From: Meloidogyne chitwoodi
Taxonomy: Eukaryota > Nematoda > Chromadorea > Rhabditida > Meloidogynidae
DNA: 64,000 nt
Assembly (NCBI GenBank): GCA_015183035.1
Contig: JACZZP010000011.1
Location: 310,001-374,000 of the forward strand
Reading direction: 5' to 3'
The position numbers were made by a program, and so were the translations under genes. The notes beneath the pieces were generated by a model. The model searched no databases. It was not told the DNA's origin and saw only the letters and a program-made list of their open reading frames with translations. Shown here piece after piece: positions 11,527 to 23,567 of this stretch; position 1 is the stretch's first letter; the number at the start of each line of letters is the position of its first letter.

Positions 11527-13984
11527 TTCCTTTAAAATAAATTTAATCTTAAATAGAATTTTGAAATTTTAAAAGAGAATTGAAACATTATTGAAAATTT
11601 GGAAATTTTATGGAAAAATTAGTTAAGTATTTTTAAAATTAATTTCAAAAAATTTTAATGTATTTTTTAAGTTTATACATTAAGTTTTTTTGACTAACCA
11701 AACGTTCCAACAAATTTTCGTTGTCACTGAGTATTATAAACATTATACTATGTGTAATATATATTTAATTAAATTATTTTGAAAAATAGAGTAATGTAGT
11801 ATATGTTTTTTCTTTCTAAAAATAAAAATTAGATAGTTTATTGACCCTACAAATAAAGCAAAATAAAAAATAAATTAGTAAACTAAAGGCTTTTGCCAAT
11901 TTTAAATATTTTTTTGTTTGCTTTTTTTTCAATTTTAGGCAATTTAGAGGAACAAAATATGTAAAAGAAAATGTTTAAAAAAGAGGAAAGAACGAGCAAA
12001 AGAAAGTGAAAAAATCTTTAAAAAGAAAAAAAGCTAAAAAATTGAACAAAACGTGTTGGGAAATTGTAAAGAAATTGATATATTTATTACTAATTTGTCA
12101 GCTTTTATTCATCATTAACAAGAATTTTGTTATTAAAAAATAAGAAAGGAATTTTAAACATTTTTTAATTTCAAAAAAATTTTTTTAAAGAATTAAGAAA
12201 TTATTTTTAAGTTAAATAAAATAATTTTCTATTGAAAAGACTCGAACCTTCAAGCATTAAAATAAATTAGCAAGCGTGATCTAAAACTTTTCCCACTACA
12301 CTAGACTGGCAACTTAAGGCTCAAGTTTAATTATTACTTATAGTAAACAAATTAATTATTTATTACTGTTTTTTAAATAAAACTTGCGCATTTTAACTGC
12401 CTGCATTATTAAAATAAAAATAATTTTTTTGATTATTAACTTATTAAAATAAAAAAAGCAAAAAAAAAACAAATGCCTTGTAAAAAATCTATTAAAATAA
12501 ATTTTAACTATATTAAAAAAAATACTCTAAAAATAAATTCATCTGGGCGTTTTATTAAGAAAAACCTCAAATTTTTAATAAAAATCGAGGCTTTTTTAAT
12601 TTTATAAAAAATAAAAATAATGCGCGGCTTTTTTAATATAATAAAGTTGCTTAATAAAAGCTTAAAGTATTTTATAGAAAAAAAATATTCCAGCTGACAC
12701 CGAAATAGGCAAGAAAAAAGAAGAAAATATTATGACGCATAAAGCAATTTGTCTTTTTTTAACTCAATCTTTTTATTCATTCATTCATATATATTCGTTA
12801 TTTAACCGTCAAGTGTATAATAAAAGCTTTATAAAAGAGGAAAAAACAAATGGGAATTGAAGAATATTTAGATAGATATATAACAACTAAATATAGGCAT
12901 TTTAAGTGGAAAATAACAACAAAAAAATAATTAATTTTTAGAAAAAATATAAAAATTAATATTTTTAAAAAATAAAATTAAACTTTTAGGCATAAAAGAA
13001 GCAGTATAACTGTAAAAAAAAATTTTAAAAAAAGTTAGGGCAAATAGAGCTACTAGGCGCAATTGCGCAGTATGCAAAATTTGTTGGTAATTGCGGAAAG
13101 AATTTTTTCAAAATTGCGTCCAGACCTGGAACGTATCCCTTCAATAAATCTGCCCCTTGGAAAATATACAAACCTTTTATAATTATTTTTTTAATATAAC
13201 TTATCATTTTACACTGGTGTGTGTACTAAAAATACTAAATGTTTGGCCATAGTCCGATAGTTCTCATGCGATCATAATTTTACTAAAATATATCCCGTGG
13301 TGTTTAATCAACACAAAAACATAAAATTTAAAATTAAATAATTTTTATAAATAAAAAAATAGAAATGTGTTAGAGGTAATAATCATTTCCCAATTTATTT
13401 ATTTTTTTGTTTTAAAAAAATTTATAATTAATTTTAATATTCAAATTCCACAAGTGACATTTTTTGGTAGTTTTACTAAACATTTTAAAAATATGCAAAG
13501 CCCGATCTCACCTAAAATTGGAAATTGATAAAAATAAAATTTGAATTAAAACAATCTAAAAATTATTGATTTTCTTTAGAAATAAAGTTTTTAATTATTA
13601 GAAAAAAAATTTTTTTTAATTAAATAAAAAATTCTTATTTTAAAAAAGCTACTGGTTGGAGTTAGTATTTTTCCAGAAAAAAATAATTTAATAATTTTTT
13701 TAAATTTTCTCACATATTTTAGGAACTTTCGATTATTTTTTTTCTCAATTTTTTGATTTAATAGAAAACTTAAATGGTTGGCTTATATAAAACTTAAAAA
13801 TAAAATAAATATATTTTAATATTTTATTTTTTATGAAAATTCTTTAAAAATGTCAAAAAAATTCTTATTCTTTTTATAAAATATGTCATGTTTTGATTTT
13901 AAGGATTTAAAATTTTTTGAATAAAAAGAATTGAATTTTTTGAATAAGAATTTAAATTATAAATAAATACTTTACAATGCAAAA
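11527..13984. other. A+T-rich intergenic region
   Basis: About 2.4 kb with no convincing exon chain. The open frame at 13025-13207 (minus) has no domain or splice support. A degenerate tRNA-like sequence lies at 12232-12313. The rest is low-complexity A/T sequence. Confidence 0.5.
12232..12313 (-). tRNA. Degenerate tRNA-like sequence
   Basis: On the minus strand it shows a box A-like TAGTGTAGTGG and a box B-like GGTTCGAGTCT at about tRNA spacing. The cloverleaf stems are poor. Probably a tRNA pseudogene or the head of a SINE, comparable to 9003-9080. Confidence 0.3.
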
Positions 13985-14883
13985 TTAGTCTTTTGATAAA
14001 TAATTGTAAACTTTCGCATGGTTTTTTTTCACATGTAAAGCATATAAACCCTCTTGATCAAAAGATTCACCACAAATGGTAAACTCATATTTTTTGGTAC
14101 CTATAAAAAATTAAAAAAAAGATTATAAATATTCTAATTAAGCTATATATTCTCTTTTTTGATTATCAAAAAATTAAAAAAGTATCCCAATCTATTCAAA
14201 AAAATAAAATTGAATTTTGGCAATATTAAACTTAATTCTTTAAGAGAGAAATTGCAAATTTTAATTGTTGTAAGGACTCAACAGACTATAATTTTCTCCG
14301 CACTTATTTGTTAGACAAACGAAAAAAGTGTGGTGGTCAAAAATACAGATAAATTACTTTCACTCTTTTTTATTTATATTTTTCTCTATTGATCACACAC
14401 TCTGCGTGTCTAACAAACAACAAACGTGGGAAAGTGGTCGTTTGAGTCTCTCTTAATAATTAAAAGTAAAAATTCTGATTAGCTAAATAATATATTTTTA
14501 AACTGTTACCCGATGTCCCTGGAATGTCAGCAGAAGTTGCTTCTAAAAAATTTAAATTTAATTAAAAAATTTAAATTAATTAAATGAGAGAATATTAAAA
14601 TTGATTATTTTTCTGTTTTTTGAAATTTTCCGTTATTCTAATTCTTTTATTTTATATTTATTTTAAAAATACCTTTATTGCCTGAACCAGAAGAACCAAC
14701 TTTTGTACTTTCCTTAGTCATTAAGTCAGCCAATTCTAAATCTGTTTTGAGTTCCTTCTTCTCTTCATTATCAAACAAGTCCCCTGGAATAATACTCAAC
14801 AAGATTTTATCCTTCTTAGATGCAATTCTTTTGCATATTTGTTTATACACCTCCAAGTTATAAAAATTGTCCTCCGACTCAGG
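13985..14883 (-). CDS. Small protein with a degenerate C2H2 zinc finger (5' end not found)
   Basis: Three exons on the minus strand: 14673-14883, 14510-14542 and 13985-14100. They join in frame. The first has a charged helical stretch (KQICKRIASKKDKILLS, then NEEKKELKTDLELADLM). A Ser/Gly linker follows, and the last exon has EFTICGESFDQEGLYALHV and then KKNH. This is a C2H2 finger frame (F at +4, L and H..H in place), but the first cysteine of the C-x2-C pair is replaced by Thr, so zinc binding is doubtful. The gene at 5198-6191 has the same kind of layout with an intact finger. An upstream exon must exist because 14883 follows a splice acceptor. A near-identical 94-bp repeat lies at 14902-14995, just upstream. 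Confidence 0.55.
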
Positions 14884-14901
14884 CTGTTTAAATTAATTAA
14901 A

Positions 14902-14995
14902 ATCAATAGAAAAAGGGATTGGCTATTTCTTCAGATAAATGTCAAGGTGTAAATCCACCCCAAATGATCGAAACCAATAAAAAAGATCAACACAC
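14902..14995. repeat. 94-bp near-identical repeat, copy 2
   Basis: Second copy of the sequence at 8170-8263, same orientation, with about two substitutions. The shared core includes CTATTTCTTCAGATAAATGT. Confidence 0.7.
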
Positions 14996-15020
14996 CGCTT
15001 AACAATTAATTTTATTTTAA

Positions 15021-15139
15021 TGGACTAATGTTCTTCTGATGAATGTGTTGAAAACGAATATTTTCAAAAGGAACAAATTGTGAATTACCCAATAAAGGAG
15101 GTAGATTAGTAAAAGGTGATTTTACTTGAATAGCTATTG
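15021..15139 (-). other. Possible terminal exon of an unidentified gene
   Basis: After an acceptor-like TTTTTAG, 39 codons stay open to a TAA and encode PFTNLPPLLGNSQFVPFENI followed by a His-rich end. The composition looks more like protein than the surrounding A/T sequence, but no upstream exon was found and it could not be joined in frame to the zinc-finger gene. Confidence 0.25.
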
Positions 15140-15433
15140 CTAAAAATACAATAAAATCATTACTTCAAAGAAGAGATTGTAGCTTATTTAAGAGATGAAA
15201 ATAATATTAAATTAAAATTCAAAGGTTTTTATTTTTTAAATTCTATTTTCTGACTGTACGTTCTCATTCAAGAGAATTTAATATTGAGTCATCATAAAAT
15301 AGATTGAAAAATAAAATATTATTATTTATTATACTAAAAAAATTATATTCTGAATAAAAATCCAGGAATAAAAATTAGAATATTTTTTATCTATCCTATC
15401 AAAACAACAGTTTTAGAGAACAATATATTTTCC

Positions 15434-15893
15434 TTATTTCTTGCACTCATCCTCAATAAATTTTATCAGATCCGCACGCTCATCAGCTTTTTTCAGACCA
15501 GCAAATATCTATATTATTTAATTTATATTTCATAAGTTATCATAAAAACTAACCATCTTTGTACCAGGAATGTACTTTTTAGGATTAAGCAAGTACTCGA
15601 ACAGCGTCTCCCGAGACCAGACCACTCCCTTTAAAATATTCGATCAATAATTAAAATTAAAAAAAACTTTGTTCTTGTTGGCAGCAGAATAGTCAAACCC
15701 AGGGACTGATCCGCTTTTGCGGCCAATGACTCCTTTCAGTGTTGGCCCAGTTTTCGTAGCATCCGAGTCGATCACCTAGAATAGAAAAAGCCAAAAATGC
15801 TAATGAATTGAAAAATACATGGCATTGGAAGCATCTCGACTTGAAAAGCTTCTTTCCTTTTTCGTAATCACCATCAGGAATATCTTCAGGCAT
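15434..15893 (-). CDS. Cytochrome c
   Basis: Soluble haem protein of the mitochondrial intermembrane space that carries electrons from complex III to complex IV and triggers apoptosis in many animals. Four exons: 15819-15893, 15668-15775, 15554-15628 and 15434-15508, all with clean GT..AG borders. The haem-binding CxxCH is CFQCH at the end of exon 1. [24 protein letters not shown] and the Met ligand in [18 protein letters not shown] follow in the canonical order. Length is about 110 residues, normal for the family. It lies about 175 bp downstream of the eL20 gene on the same strand, with a TTTCTTCTAG acceptor-like site about 25 bp before its ATG. That fits a trans-spliced downstream gene of a two-gene operon, which is an inference. 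Confidence 0.96.
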
Positions 15894-16068
15894 ATTTGTA
15901 TTTTAATATTATTAGGAAACTAGAAGAAACTAAAATTTAAATAAAAATACAATAATAAAAGAAACAAAAATATTCGCACGAAAATTAAATCTTGAAAGAA
16001 AGAGAAATAGTCAACAAATTTATTTTTTTCGACAACAATAATGTTCAACACTTAAAAGAAATTATTAC

Positions 16069-16794
16069 TCAAGCAAAATGCGTTTTAGGCTTTTGTGTTG
16101 TAAATGGAGTCATCTTTCTGCGTTTATCATTCACACGATGTGTCAATGGAAACTTGATCTTCGAATTTTGAAACTGCTTAACTCCCGTACGCTTACAATC
16201 GGCAGCTTTGATTGGCTGAACTTTGATTATTTGAATACGATCAGCTTGAGTACGATGACGAGCTCCCATGTCACGATAAGCTTGTGTAACAGCACCAGCC
16301 ATTGTCACATCACGATATTCGCGGTACATGTTGTGATGACCAGTTCGAGAGTCATAACGAAGCCAAATGCCAAAATTCTTTACGGAGCCCAACTTCTTCT
16401 CAAAAACCTTAAAATTTAATTAAAGTCAGAAAAATCTATTATAGACAAACTATTAAGCTGTCTTTTATTATAATGAAAATTGTCTTATAGAAACAAAGTT
16501 TAAAACTCAAAAAGTAAACTGAATTTTAAAAATTATCAAACCTCTTGACACGAAACAATCTCTCCGTTAGTTTTTTTGACTCGACGCAACATGCTAGTAA
16601 AATACCAAAAGCGAGACTTGGCAACAACATGATTACTAGCAAAAATCTGCATTTTGTAAAGTTTCGGATTTGGCTCATTTTCAGTAGGAAGTTTACGGCC
16701 AACAACAATGTATTGTTTTAACTAAAATGATTTGAAAACGTTGGTCTATATTAATTTATAAATTTACCGTTTCCCCAGATGCTTTAATCGGCAT
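16069..16794 (-). CDS. 60S ribosomal protein L18a (eL20)
   Basis: Structural protein of the large cytosolic ribosomal subunit. Three exons: 16768-16794 (MPIKASGET), 16542-16721 and 16069-16407. The chain includes [62 protein letters not shown] and a basic C-terminus, co-linear with eL20 over its whole length of about 180 residues. No damage seen. It is divergent from the mL46 gene, with about 300 bp between the two start codons, and upstream of cytochrome c on the same strand. Confidence 0.95.
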
Positions 16795-16910
16795 ATTTAA
16801 AAGCGAAGATTTAAACAAGTAAATAAACAATAAAAATCTTAAAACAAAATAAAAAAAATCTAAAAAACACAATAAATAGAATGCGAAATTGCCTCAAAAA
16901 GTCGCTGCAA

Positions 16911-16992
16911 AATCTCTTTCTTCCCTTTTATCTCTAATTCGCTTTATTTAAAATACTATTTCGCTGTCCCGCGACTAATTGGGGTACATTCT
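16911..16992. repeat. Dispersed CTCTAATTC / CGCGACTA repeat in a divergent promoter region
   Basis: Copy of the repeat seen at 1476-1572 (TATCTCTAATTCGC, ACTATTTCGC, CGCGACTAATTGGGG), here in the 300-bp gap between the eL20 and mL46 starts. Confidence 0.5.
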
Positions 16993-17093
16993 AGTTTTTT
17001 CTAAATCATTTATGTTAAGGTTGGTTGAGTGCACTTTTGATTTTTATCAACTTTTAAATTATAATTTGTTTTTATTTTAGTAATCTATTTAAA

Positions 17094-18229
17094 ATGAAAT
17101 ATCTTTTTCGTTCACTGCATACTTCTTCTATTTTTTGCTCAACAAATTTTAGACAATTTCAACTTAATCCTCAAAAGTGGCGAATTGAAGTTTCATTAGT
17201 TATCTATCGTTTACCAATTATTGCTCCTCCAATGACTTCAATTGAAAAGAATTTCGCTCAACTTTCTGAAGTCAGAGAATACCAAACATCTTATAAATGC
17301 GATTTTGAATTAAATTTGGAAAAGGATGCAATGTAAGTAAATTAAAATATTATTTTTGAGGGTTTAATGCTTGTTTGGATATTTTAATCTAAGCAATAAA
17401 CTTTTGGAAACATTTTGGACAATATTTTAAATAATTTTTTTTAACGAAACTCAAAATTTTAGTCTCTTAGAAAAGCGCAAGCAAATGGAAGCGGAAGGAA
17501 AGGATCTAAGTCATTTGGACCAACAATTAGGCGTTTCAAGCATCCAACTACAAAATGAATGGAGTGAAAGGGCGAAAAAGCTGATTGAAACATACAATCT
17601 TGAAAATCCGTCAAATAACAATTCTTTGGATTTTAAGTGTTTAAAACGCAATTTAGACAGGAAATTAATACTTGCTGTTAAACAGAAATTTGATGATGCT
17701 CATACTGACGAATATCTTTCCCCTTGGCTTTTGCCTCAATTGTTGAACAAAAAAGGAGAAACTTTAAAAGAGGTTTGTCTTTCAAAAATTGGATTATATA
17801 CAATATAAATATTTGACTTTTTCTTGTACTAATTATTTCTCAAATTTTAGACTGCCATTAGATTACTTTCTCTATCATTGCCCTCACAATCAGAAGATTC
17901 AAAAAATCCTTGTTCGTTTGAATTTAAAGTGTTTGGAAATGCACCTATCGGTCATTATTTGTACAAATACACAAATATAATGAAAGATCGGCTTGGCTTT
18001 GACGGATCTATTGTATAATTTTTTTCTTTATAATTTAATTAAACAATTTTTCTAGATTTTCTTCTTTCCTGTTCAAATTCATACAAATAATTCAATTCAC
18101 TCATGGTCAGAAATTGGTTTTAACAAGAATAAAATTGCCGATCACAAATGGTGTACTGGAGAAGAATTTGGTCAACTTGTTAATGATAGGAATTATAGGA
18201 ATTCATTTAAATCTGTTTTTGTTGAATAA
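17094..18229 (+). CDS. Mitochondrial ribosomal protein L46 (mL46)
   Basis: Component of the large subunit of the mitochondrial ribosome with a Nudix-like fold. Exons: 17094-17332, 17463-17772, 17851-18012 and 18056-18229. The N-terminus is basic with a mitochondrial-presequence look. It is followed by KWRIEVSLVIYRLPIIAPPM, the mL46 opening strand, then HTDEYLSPWLLPQLL, FKVFGNAPIGHYLY, and a C-terminal domain with IHSWSEIGFNK and KWCTGEEFGQLV. Length is about 290 residues, matching the family. Start chosen at the first ATG after the splice-free leader; no alternative start is better. The match is co-linear, so the assignment is good. Confidence 0.85.
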
Positions 18230-18676
18230 TTTTTTAATTTAAAATATAGTATTAAAGTTTTAATAATTTTTTGACTTTATTCGAACAGTTTTATCTTTCT
18301 CTTTATTTTTTATCTGGTCATTTTATATTTTGAACATTTTGAGTGATGACATTTTATAAGTTGAACTTTTTTTAAAACTTTTCACTGAAAAACGTTCGTA
18401 ATCGCTGCTAATTGGGAGGAGTGATAATCACTTATGTTTGCTAAAAAATAACACGAGAAGACTTCTTATTTTAGCAAATAAATTGGTGATTGTCTTTATA
18501 GATTGTTAGTGTTTGTTTTTCTTAAAGAATTGAAAGCGCTAGTTTTATTATAAAAGGGTCAGTCCGAATGCCTCATTTATCTATTATATTGATGTTTAAT
18601 AATTTTTTATTATTTTAGATAACCTATATTATTTTGTATTTATTAATTTTCTTCAAAGAATAATTCCTGCCTGATA
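18230..18676. other. Intergenic region upstream of Hrs
   Basis: About 450 bp of A+T-rich sequence between mL46 and Hrs. A TATAAAAGGGT-like string near 18551 could be a core promoter. Nothing else is recognised. Confidence 0.35.
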
Positions 18677-21391
18677 ATGTCTTACCGATTCATAAAATTG
18701 CTAGGTTAGTATTTTTAATTTTTTTCCTAATTTTAAAATATTTAGAAGCAGCAACTGATCAAACCTTGGTCGAGCCAAATTGGGAAGGCATTTTGGAATG
18801 TGTCGATTTAATTCGTGGAAAAGAAGTCCCGTAAGTGTTTAAACCATTAATTAAATCTATCAGCTTTATTTAGGGTTAAGGATGCAATCAAAGCCATCCA
18901 GAAGCGTTACCACAATCAAAATCCTCACGTTGCCCATCATGCATTGTTGTTATTGGAGGCTTGCGTTAAAAATTGCGGAACGAAGGTTATTTAAGAATAA
19001 AATTTTGTGTTAGTTTTATTTATCGAAAATGGCACGTAGGCTGGGCATATTGCTGGGATTTTATTATATTTTTGTTTTAAGTTTATTGCCGAAATTGCAA
19101 CTAAAGAATTCATGGAAGACCTGAAAAGTTTGCTTATTTCAAACCCTCAAGCAAATGTTCGAACAAAAATACTTGAACTTATTCAATGCTGGACTTCTGC
19201 TTTTAAAGGCATTTCTGAATACAAAATTGTTGAAGATACTCATTCACTCCTGAAGATGAATGGTTTTGATTTCCCTCCTATAGATGAAGCAAAGGCCATG
19301 TTTTTGGCTGAATCAGCACCAGATTGGGCTGAAGGGGATAATTGCTACAGGTTTTTAATTTATTAAATATGTGTTGTTTTTAAAATGTAATAAAAATTTA
19401 GATGTCGTGTCGAATTTGGTGTTTTTACGCGTAAGCATCATTGTCGAGCTTGTGGTCAAATATTTTGTGATAAGTGTTCGAGTAAACAAATGTTATTACC
19501 ACAATTCGGAATTGAAAAGAAAGTTCGAGTTTGTGAGGCCTGCTTTGAAAGGAAGACAATTCAACCTCAGCCTAAGGTTATTTAAATCTAAATTGACTTT
19601 TACTGATCTATTTAACATTCAGACTGAAAGCAATAAAGCAATGGAAGAGGCAGCTGCACGTGAAAAGGCTCTAAAGGAAGCAGAAGTAATATAATTAAAT
19701 TGATGTTTTCAAATAATTTTATTTTTAATATTTAGGAAAAAGAACAGGAGGAATTAGAACTTGCTTTGGCCATAAGTCAAAGTGAAGCTGAAGCTAAGGT
19801 TTTTTAAGTTGATAAAATTCTTTATTATTTTTAGCACATGTACAATGGTATTGATGTTTCTTATGTAAATAAAGCTGGAAATGAGAAAGCTTTTTCTGGT
19901 GTTGGATATGGGCAAAAATTTGAACCTGCTGCGCCTATCATTCCACAAACTTACAAAGATGAGTCCAATCTATCTGGAATGGTAGCAGATGAACCTCAAG
20001 AACAACCAATTGATTCTGTTTTGGCAACTTATTTGGATCGTGATTATTGGGAAAGAAAACGCAGAGAAGTTGAGGTTTGTATTAACTACTTTAATGGTTT
20101 TAGAGCTTAATTTCTTATTTCTATGTGATTTTTTTTTTTCAAAATTAGGAACAGCCGCTTCGTGCAACAGCCCCACCTCCAAGTGAGATTTCCATCTCTA
20201 TATCTTCAAGTATAAGTCAACAGCCTCAACAAAACGGTACAAGCAAAAATATTTTTAAGACTCCAATTACTACTTCCAATAACATCAATTATACAACACA
20301 AAATGAAAGTTTGAATTACTCTATTTTGGAGGATCAGCAGCAAATTCCACAACAGCAACAATTTGATAATAGAGCACAAAATTATTCTAACAAATTAAAT
20401 ATGGGAATGCCTTTTATTGAGAAAAATGAATCTGATGGTATTGAGGAAGTAGCTGAGACTTTGACTTTTTGTAATGCTTTAAATGAAAGGGTATTTTTTT
20501 TTAAACAAGTCAAATAATTCCCTCTCTAATTTACTAGATTGATACAATGAAAACGAGAATGAGAAGCAATCAGTTACGTGGTCGATCTATTGTTAATGAC
20601 TCTGCAATTCATACGCTTTTTTCTCAGCTTACAGAACTTCATGCTGTAGTTATTCAGAGAATGACAAAATTGGAAGAACAGAGAGGTTTATTTTAATCAT
20701 TTTTAACAAGCTTAAGAAAAAAATTCTTTTTAGACTATTATGAAAAATTGCAAGACCATTTGGCACATATTCAAGAAGCACGTCAAGCTATTAATGCTTT
20801 AAGAGAAGAGAATGAGCGACAACGTCAGGAAAGGATTCAAGAAGAAAATAATCGTCGTAAAAGTCAATTACGTCAAAAACTCGAAGATATGAGGCATAAA
20901 AAACGAGTAAGAGAGATTTTTATTTGTGTTAACTTTGGTTAAGTGGTTAGTGTGTTAGCTTACATTAGTTAACTGGACGAAAGAAAGAGTTGATGATGAT
21001 TTAATTTTAACATCTTTCGGGTCTGAAGACTAATGAATGAAAGTTTCCTTGACTGAAACTCTTTCTTGTTTTTAAGATTGTCCTTTAGAAAAGGGACATA
21101 ATGTAGAGGACTTTCTGAAAAATTTTAGGATCTGACCCCGAGGATTTAGATTAAAATACAAAATTTTAAACTTTTTAGGAAATGTTGGTAACTGGACGCC
21201 ATGCTGCTATTCAACGTTTTCATGAACAAGAATGGCAAATTCGCCAGCAGCGTTTACCTCCTCAGCAAATTATTAGCAATCCAGCGCCGCCACCGCCAAT
21301 TGTAGATAACCAACCTAAACCACAACAAGAAGTGCAGCAGCAAAAGAATGAAATTCAGGTACCCGAAGATTTGTTAATATCATTTGACTAA
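18677..21391 (+). CDS. hgrs-1: Hrs / Vps27, ESCRT-0 subunit
   Basis: Endosomal adaptor that binds ubiquitinated cargo and PI(3)P and recruits ESCRT-I. Twelve exons were chained: 18677-18704, 18746-18830, 18874-18985, 19082-19350, 19402-19575, 19623-19685, 19736-19798, 19835-20074, 20149-20490, 20538-20685, 20734-20906 and 21179-21391. The N-terminal VHS domain has [24 protein letters not shown] zinc finger follows with the RKHHCRACG motif and the remaining Cys pairs. Then come a UIM-like acidic helix ([16 protein letters not shown]), a Gln/Pro-rich linker, a coiled-coil GAT-like helical region ([16 protein letters not shown]) and a PQ-rich tail ending [10 protein letters not shown], which could be a clathrin-box-like motif. 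Domain order and length match animal Hrs. The symbol is the C. elegans name for the orthologue. Confidence 0.93.
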
Positions 21392-21648
21392 TTGGGAGAG
21401 ATTTTTAATCGTGTGTATGTACGTGTAAATGTAATGAATATTATCTATGCTTAAATTTTGGTTTTTGGTAATAAAATGAATAAATATTGACTTTTTTAAT
21501 TATTAAAGATTTCAACTTTTCTTTTTTAAATATGAAAAAGATTTATTTTACTATAATTTCAAAAAGGTATTTTCAAAAATTTGTTAAAAATCTACTCGAA
21601 TTAATTATAAACTTTGGTTTGATTTACATCGTATTTAGTCGCCATGAA

Positions 21649-23332
21649 TCATTTTCCAAGAAACGAAAAGAATCCTCCACCGCCGTTTGATGAATTTGCT
21701 ATTACAACATTAGACCTAAAGGGTGTCATACAAGCGTCGAATAACCTTAAAACAATTTAAATTTCTTTTAATAATAAAAATTAAAAAAACCTGTCATATC
21801 CTTCCTCCCTTGTTTTAAGTAAGTTTGTAATATCTTCATCTTCTTTTTTGAGTTTTGCTTTTGCTGCTTCCCATCTATAAAAAAATTTAAAAATAACTTT
21901 TAATTATATAGAATATTTACTTTGTTTTTAGTTCCATATATTCTTTTTGGAATTGTTGCATTTCTTGTTTTTTAGTTACCAAAACAGGCTCAATTTGTTT
22001 AATATTTTCAATTGCCAAACTAGCTTGTTCATTTACTGGTACGGGTAAAAATGTGATTTTGTATTTAACCTTAAATATATGGATTTTTTTGTAAGAAAGT
22101 TTATTGAAAAATAAAACCTGTGAGAGGAAATTATCTCCATAAACACAAAGAAGGTAATTAGAGTGATGACTTAGTTCAGATAAATTTGCACCTAAAATTT
22201 TATTAAAAATTTAGAAATTTTTAATAAACCTTGTGTTTCTAATGCATCTAAATAATGAAAAGGCAAAGGCGTATCTTTATCTTCAATTAAATGGCTGTAA
22301 AAATATAATTAAAAATAATATTCGTGTTTTTGATGAAAACTTACTGCATTGGAGAAAATTCAGGAATATCAACTCTTTGAAATGGTAAAAAGAACAACTC
22401 TGCTGATGTGCAATGCTTTCTTTTTTGACTTTCTTTAATATCACGAACACCTCCATCTTTATCAAATAACACCAATTTGAATTTACTTTTGGATTGGGAT
22501 TTGCATCGAATAATTACTGAAATGGATAAAACGTGAATTTTTTTAATTTTATTTAATAAAACCTCCTTCCTTATATTCGTGCGACATATCAAATTTATAA
22601 AAATGGGCCTCTTGATTGTTCATTGAATTGTCAACTGGAATACCAGGCATAAGCCTATCAACTCTAAAATTATTAAAACAAAACTATTATCAAATCTTTA
22701 AAAATTAAAAACCTTGTAGCTGTTTCACTTTCTTTACAAATATCTCTAGCTTGTGCCAAAACCTTAGGTCCAATTTGTGTTGGAATTTTAAATCCAAATG
22801 ATGAGACCTCAAAATTTTTACAAATTAAGCCATATAAAAAATAAACATATAACATTAAAAAAATTTTTCTACCATAGCACCGAAGAAACGACCTAAAATC
22901 AAAAAATAATAAAAATTAAAATAAAAAAGTACGCACTAAATCCTCCAAGCTCAGAAATGTCAACACCCTCAAAATTAGCCATTGCCGTTGATGGACCGGA
23001 AACATTATATTGTCTTCGTTTGTTTGGATCAGAAAGGACAGAATAAGCAATGCTAATCATTTTAAAATGTTCTTGGGCTAAAGTTTTGATTTTTTAAAAT
23101 ATAAAAAAATAAACTACGAAATTAAGTTAACCTTTTTCGTCACGATTTTTATCTAAATTAAAATAAACAGAAATTAGACTAAATAATAAATATAAAGTAA
23201 ACCTGGATGATATTTTAAAGCCAATTTTCTATAAGCATCTTTAATTTCCTGTTCGCTTGCATTTCTTGAAACTCCCAATAATTCGTAAAAATCTCCAATA
23301 TCGTTGTTTTTATTTTTAGTATAGTTACGCAT
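21649..23332 (-). CDS. DnaJ-domain protein, ARG1-like
   Basis: Hsp40 co-chaperone of the ARG1-like class (plant ARG1 and its metazoan relatives), thought to act at membranes or in trafficking. The minus-strand chain starts [10 protein letters not shown] and has an N-terminal J domain ([26 protein letters not shown] with the HPD motif, [14 protein letters not shown]). It continues with [69 protein letters not shown] and a coiled-coil C-terminus ([31 protein letters not shown]). The order matches ARG1-type proteins through their whole length. The last exon, 21649-21745, ends [11 protein letters not shown]. The short plus-strand frame over that exon is a shadow. The gene is divergent from the RNase H2A gene, with 235 bp between starts. 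Confidence 0.82.
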
Positions 23333-23567
23333 TAATAAAATAAATCTTATATTTATTAAAAATTATTTTCACACACTACTATTTTATTACAAGAAATTAA
23401 ACTTAACAATGAGTCATCGAATTTAAAAAACAAACTTTTTTCGAGAACACAAATTTAAAAAAATGGTCACTTAGTCGCAAAAATTGGGTCACCTAGTCGC
23501 GACCAGTTAATCGCCTCGATGAATCGACCCGCGTTTTTTCAATTCGAATAATACTGAAACGTCTAAC

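Noticed and set aside
13025..13207. Minus-strand frame of 60 codons
   Set aside because: No start context, splice or domain support.
21643..21757. Plus-strand ATG frame with [12 protein letters not shown]
   Set aside because: Antisense to the last exon of the DnaJ gene, which joins in frame and ends properly.
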